Below are positions 5,449 to 6,571 of a stretch of DNA of 6,571 bases, piece by piece. The DNA comes from Nitrospira sp. UBA2082 (GTDB lineage Bacteria > Nitrospirota > Nitrospiria > Nitrospirales > Nitrospiraceae). Position numbers and translations under genes: made by a program. The first letter of the stretch is position 1; the number at the start of each line of letters is the position of its first letter. The notes beneath the pieces were generated by a model. It made no database searches, was not told the DNA's origin, and worked only from the letters and a program-made list of their open reading frames with translations. The DNA is taken from positions 1 to 6,571 of the forward strand of contig DCZO01000016.1 of NCBI GenBank assembly GCA_002331335.1. The letters run 5' to 3'.

Positions 5449-6360
5449 TTAGGTCTGGTCGGCCGGGATGGAGGGAGAAATGTGCGCCCGTTGCTGGAGA
5501 TTGTGAGCGACGATGGCCCCGAGCAGAAGGAGGCAGGCGGAATAATAGACCCACAGCAACAGGAGAATAACTTCCAGAAGCGAGCCATAGAGTCGGACGT
5601 AGACCGTCGCATATCCGCTGTACGTGACGAATAACAACTTGGCGGATACCCAGAGCAGGCCGAATGTGATTGCCCCTGCCATCGATTCCCGCCACCCTGG
5701 TCGGCGGCGAGGCACGTAGCGGTACAGCAAACTGACGGCAAGAAAGGCCAGGACGAACGGCAAGGTGTAGGTCAATTGAAAATCATGGGCGGCGAGTGCC
5801 ACGAGGTCCAGTCCCAAGATCCCGGGAGTATAGGATGTCAGAATGTTGATGGTTTGTGTGGCAACATACGCAATGATGAGGAGGAGTCCGGTGGCGCCGA
5901 GGAGGGCGATCGAAATGGCCGTCGAGATCAGGGGGTGCCGCCGCCGGGCGCTTTCAAACACCACATTGAGCGCGTAATCAAGTTCATAGAAGACCAGCCC
6001 GCCGAACCAGAAGAACGAGAGAAAGACCAGCCATCGCACACTATCCAGTGCGCTGATTCGATGGAGCTCGTTGGCTAGCCGCTCGCCCAGCGACGGTAGA
6101 AATCCCTTCAGGAAGCTTAAGAGAAAGTGCTCACCGATGACGTCTTGACTCACAAGAAAACTGATGCCGTACAACAGCAGAAACACGAGTGGAAACAGTG
6201 AGAGCAAAGAGAAGAATGCGAGCGACGCGGCCAGGCTTGGGCACCCATGCCGCAGAAAAGCCTGCGTAACATCGCGCAGGAAGCGGAAGACATTCATGAC
6301 GGCCTGCATGCCGGCCAGCGTACCATGCGCAGTGCCGTCCCGCACCTCATTCTCCATCAT
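5449..6360 (-). CDS. YihY/BrkB family inner membrane protein
   Basis: The product (303 residues from the first ATG) has the family's usual length and about six membrane segments. Family signatures are present: PSLAASLAFFSLLSLFPLVF (41-60), the YRYVPRRRPGWRESMAGA loop (213-230), and the last helix pair beginning YGSLLEVILLLLWVYYSA (258-275). The family was once misnamed ribonuclease BN, and BrkB was linked to serum resistance in Bordetella. Its molecular role is unsettled. The start is uncertain: neither ATG (6360, 6357) has a ribosome binding site, while GGAG at 6355-6352 lies 6 nt before an in-frame GTG at 6345, which would give 298 residues. ATGs at 6309 and 6297 are also possible. The gene begins 7 bp after the nuoN stop, so cotranscription with the complex I operon is likely. 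Confidence 0.88.
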   Translation of the reverse strand: MMENEVRDGTAHGTLAGMQAVMNVFRFLRDVTQAFLRHGCPSLAASLAFFSLLSLFPLVFLLLYGISFLVSQDVIGEHFLLSFLKGFLPSLGERLANELHRISALDSVRWLVFLSFFWFGGLVFYELDYALNVVFESARRRHPLISTAISIALLGATGLLLIIAYVATQTINILTSYTPGILGLDLVALAAHDFQLTYTLPFVLAFLAVSLLYRYVPRRRPGWRESMAGAITFGLLWVSAKLLFVTYSGYATVYVRLYGSLLEVILLLLWVYYSACLLLLGAIVAHNLQQRAHISPSIPADQT

Positions 6361-6367
6361 ACGGTGT

Positions 6368-6571
6368 TTATTTCAGGGGCAACGCCGCCTGCGCGGCGAG
6401 TTGAATCAGCGGATCGGGATAGATGCCGAAGATCACCACACCGGCGATTGCGCAGGCCAGCACGATGGAGAGGGTCGGCGACAGGACCAGTCGAGGCGAA
6501 TCGGCTGTGATGGCGTCCGGTTCCCGCATGTACATGACCAGCACCAGGCGGAGATAGTAGTAGGCCGAGAC
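6368..6571 (-). CDS. nuoN: NADH-quinone oxidoreductase subunit N, C-terminal 67 residues (5' end outside window)
   Basis: The frame enters at the window edge and ends with TAA at 6370-6368. The start VSAYYYLRLVLVMYMREPD is the characteristic helix end of NuoN, the antiporter-like proton-pumping membrane subunit of respiratory complex I. A final helix (SIVLACAIAGVVIFGIYPDP) and a short tail (LIQLAAQAALPLK) follow, as expected. A full NuoN has about 480-500 residues, so only the last seventh is seen. NuoN is normally the last nuo gene, which fits an unrelated gene following it. Related subunits NuoL, NuoM and MrpD share the fold but not this C-terminus. Confidence 0.85.
   Translation of the reverse strand, partial: VSAYYYLRLVLVMYMREPDAITADSPRLVLSPTLSIVLACAIAGVVIFGIYPDPLIQLAAQAALPLK

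Noticed and set aside
1..6571. CRISPR array, tRNA or rRNA gene, insertion sequence, or defence or phage module
   Set aside because: No regularly spaced repeats with spacers, cloverleaf, transposase or defence-type domain was seen. All long frames are explained by the eight genes listed.

Overview
This looks like a stretch of bacterial chromosome, GC-rich and gene-dense, with no mobile element, phage, CRISPR or rRNA/tRNA signal. Gene content (respiratory complex I end, PilZ protein, envelope-type deacetylase, M50 protease with CBS domains, BrkB/YihY membrane protein, a σ54-like promoter) fits a Gram-negative-type environmental bacterium. The short heptameric intergenic repeats and general style remind me of Nitrospira. 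That assignment comes from memory and is tentative.

Layout from left to right. (1) 1-369, minus: the N-terminal part of a secreted fibronectin type III protein, cut by the window edge. It has no stop codon inside the window, but its start and ribosome binding site are clear. (2) 370-1008: a long non-coding stretch. It holds a bulged 11-bp hairpin directly before the FN3 ribosome binding site, a σ54-like promoter pointing at the FN3 gene, and two smaller inverted repeats. (3) 1009-1386, plus: a small stand-alone PilZ protein with both c-di-GMP motifs intact. (4) 1409-2589, minus: a two-gene unit, exported polysaccharide deacetylase then GNAT acetyltransferase, joined by an ATGA overlap. (5) 2590-2655: a 66-bp divergent promoter region in which both outgoing genes have a -10-like element exactly 7 nt from their ATG and no convincing Shine-Dalgarno, suggesting leaderless mRNAs. 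(6) 2656-3816, plus: an M50 (site-2-protease type) membrane metalloprotease with two CBS domains. (7) 3817-3902: a convergent intergenic region built of 7-bp CGTCAAN repeats facing each other. (8) 3903-5291, minus: a multi-spanning membrane protein resembling an ECF-transporter substrate-binding (S) component with an extra C-terminal membrane block. (9) 5449-6571, minus: a BrkB/YihY membrane protein starting 7 bp after the stop of the truncated nuoN, so probably a distal gene of the complex I operon.

The genes do not form one obvious pathway. The common theme is the cell envelope: a secreted FN3 protein, glycan deacetylase, intramembrane protease and three membrane proteins, with a c-di-GMP receptor nearby. 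I do not see a new multi-gene system. The points most worth checking are the paired leaderless promoters, the FN3 leader (σ54 site plus hairpin), the heptamer repeat and the orphan S-component-like protein.
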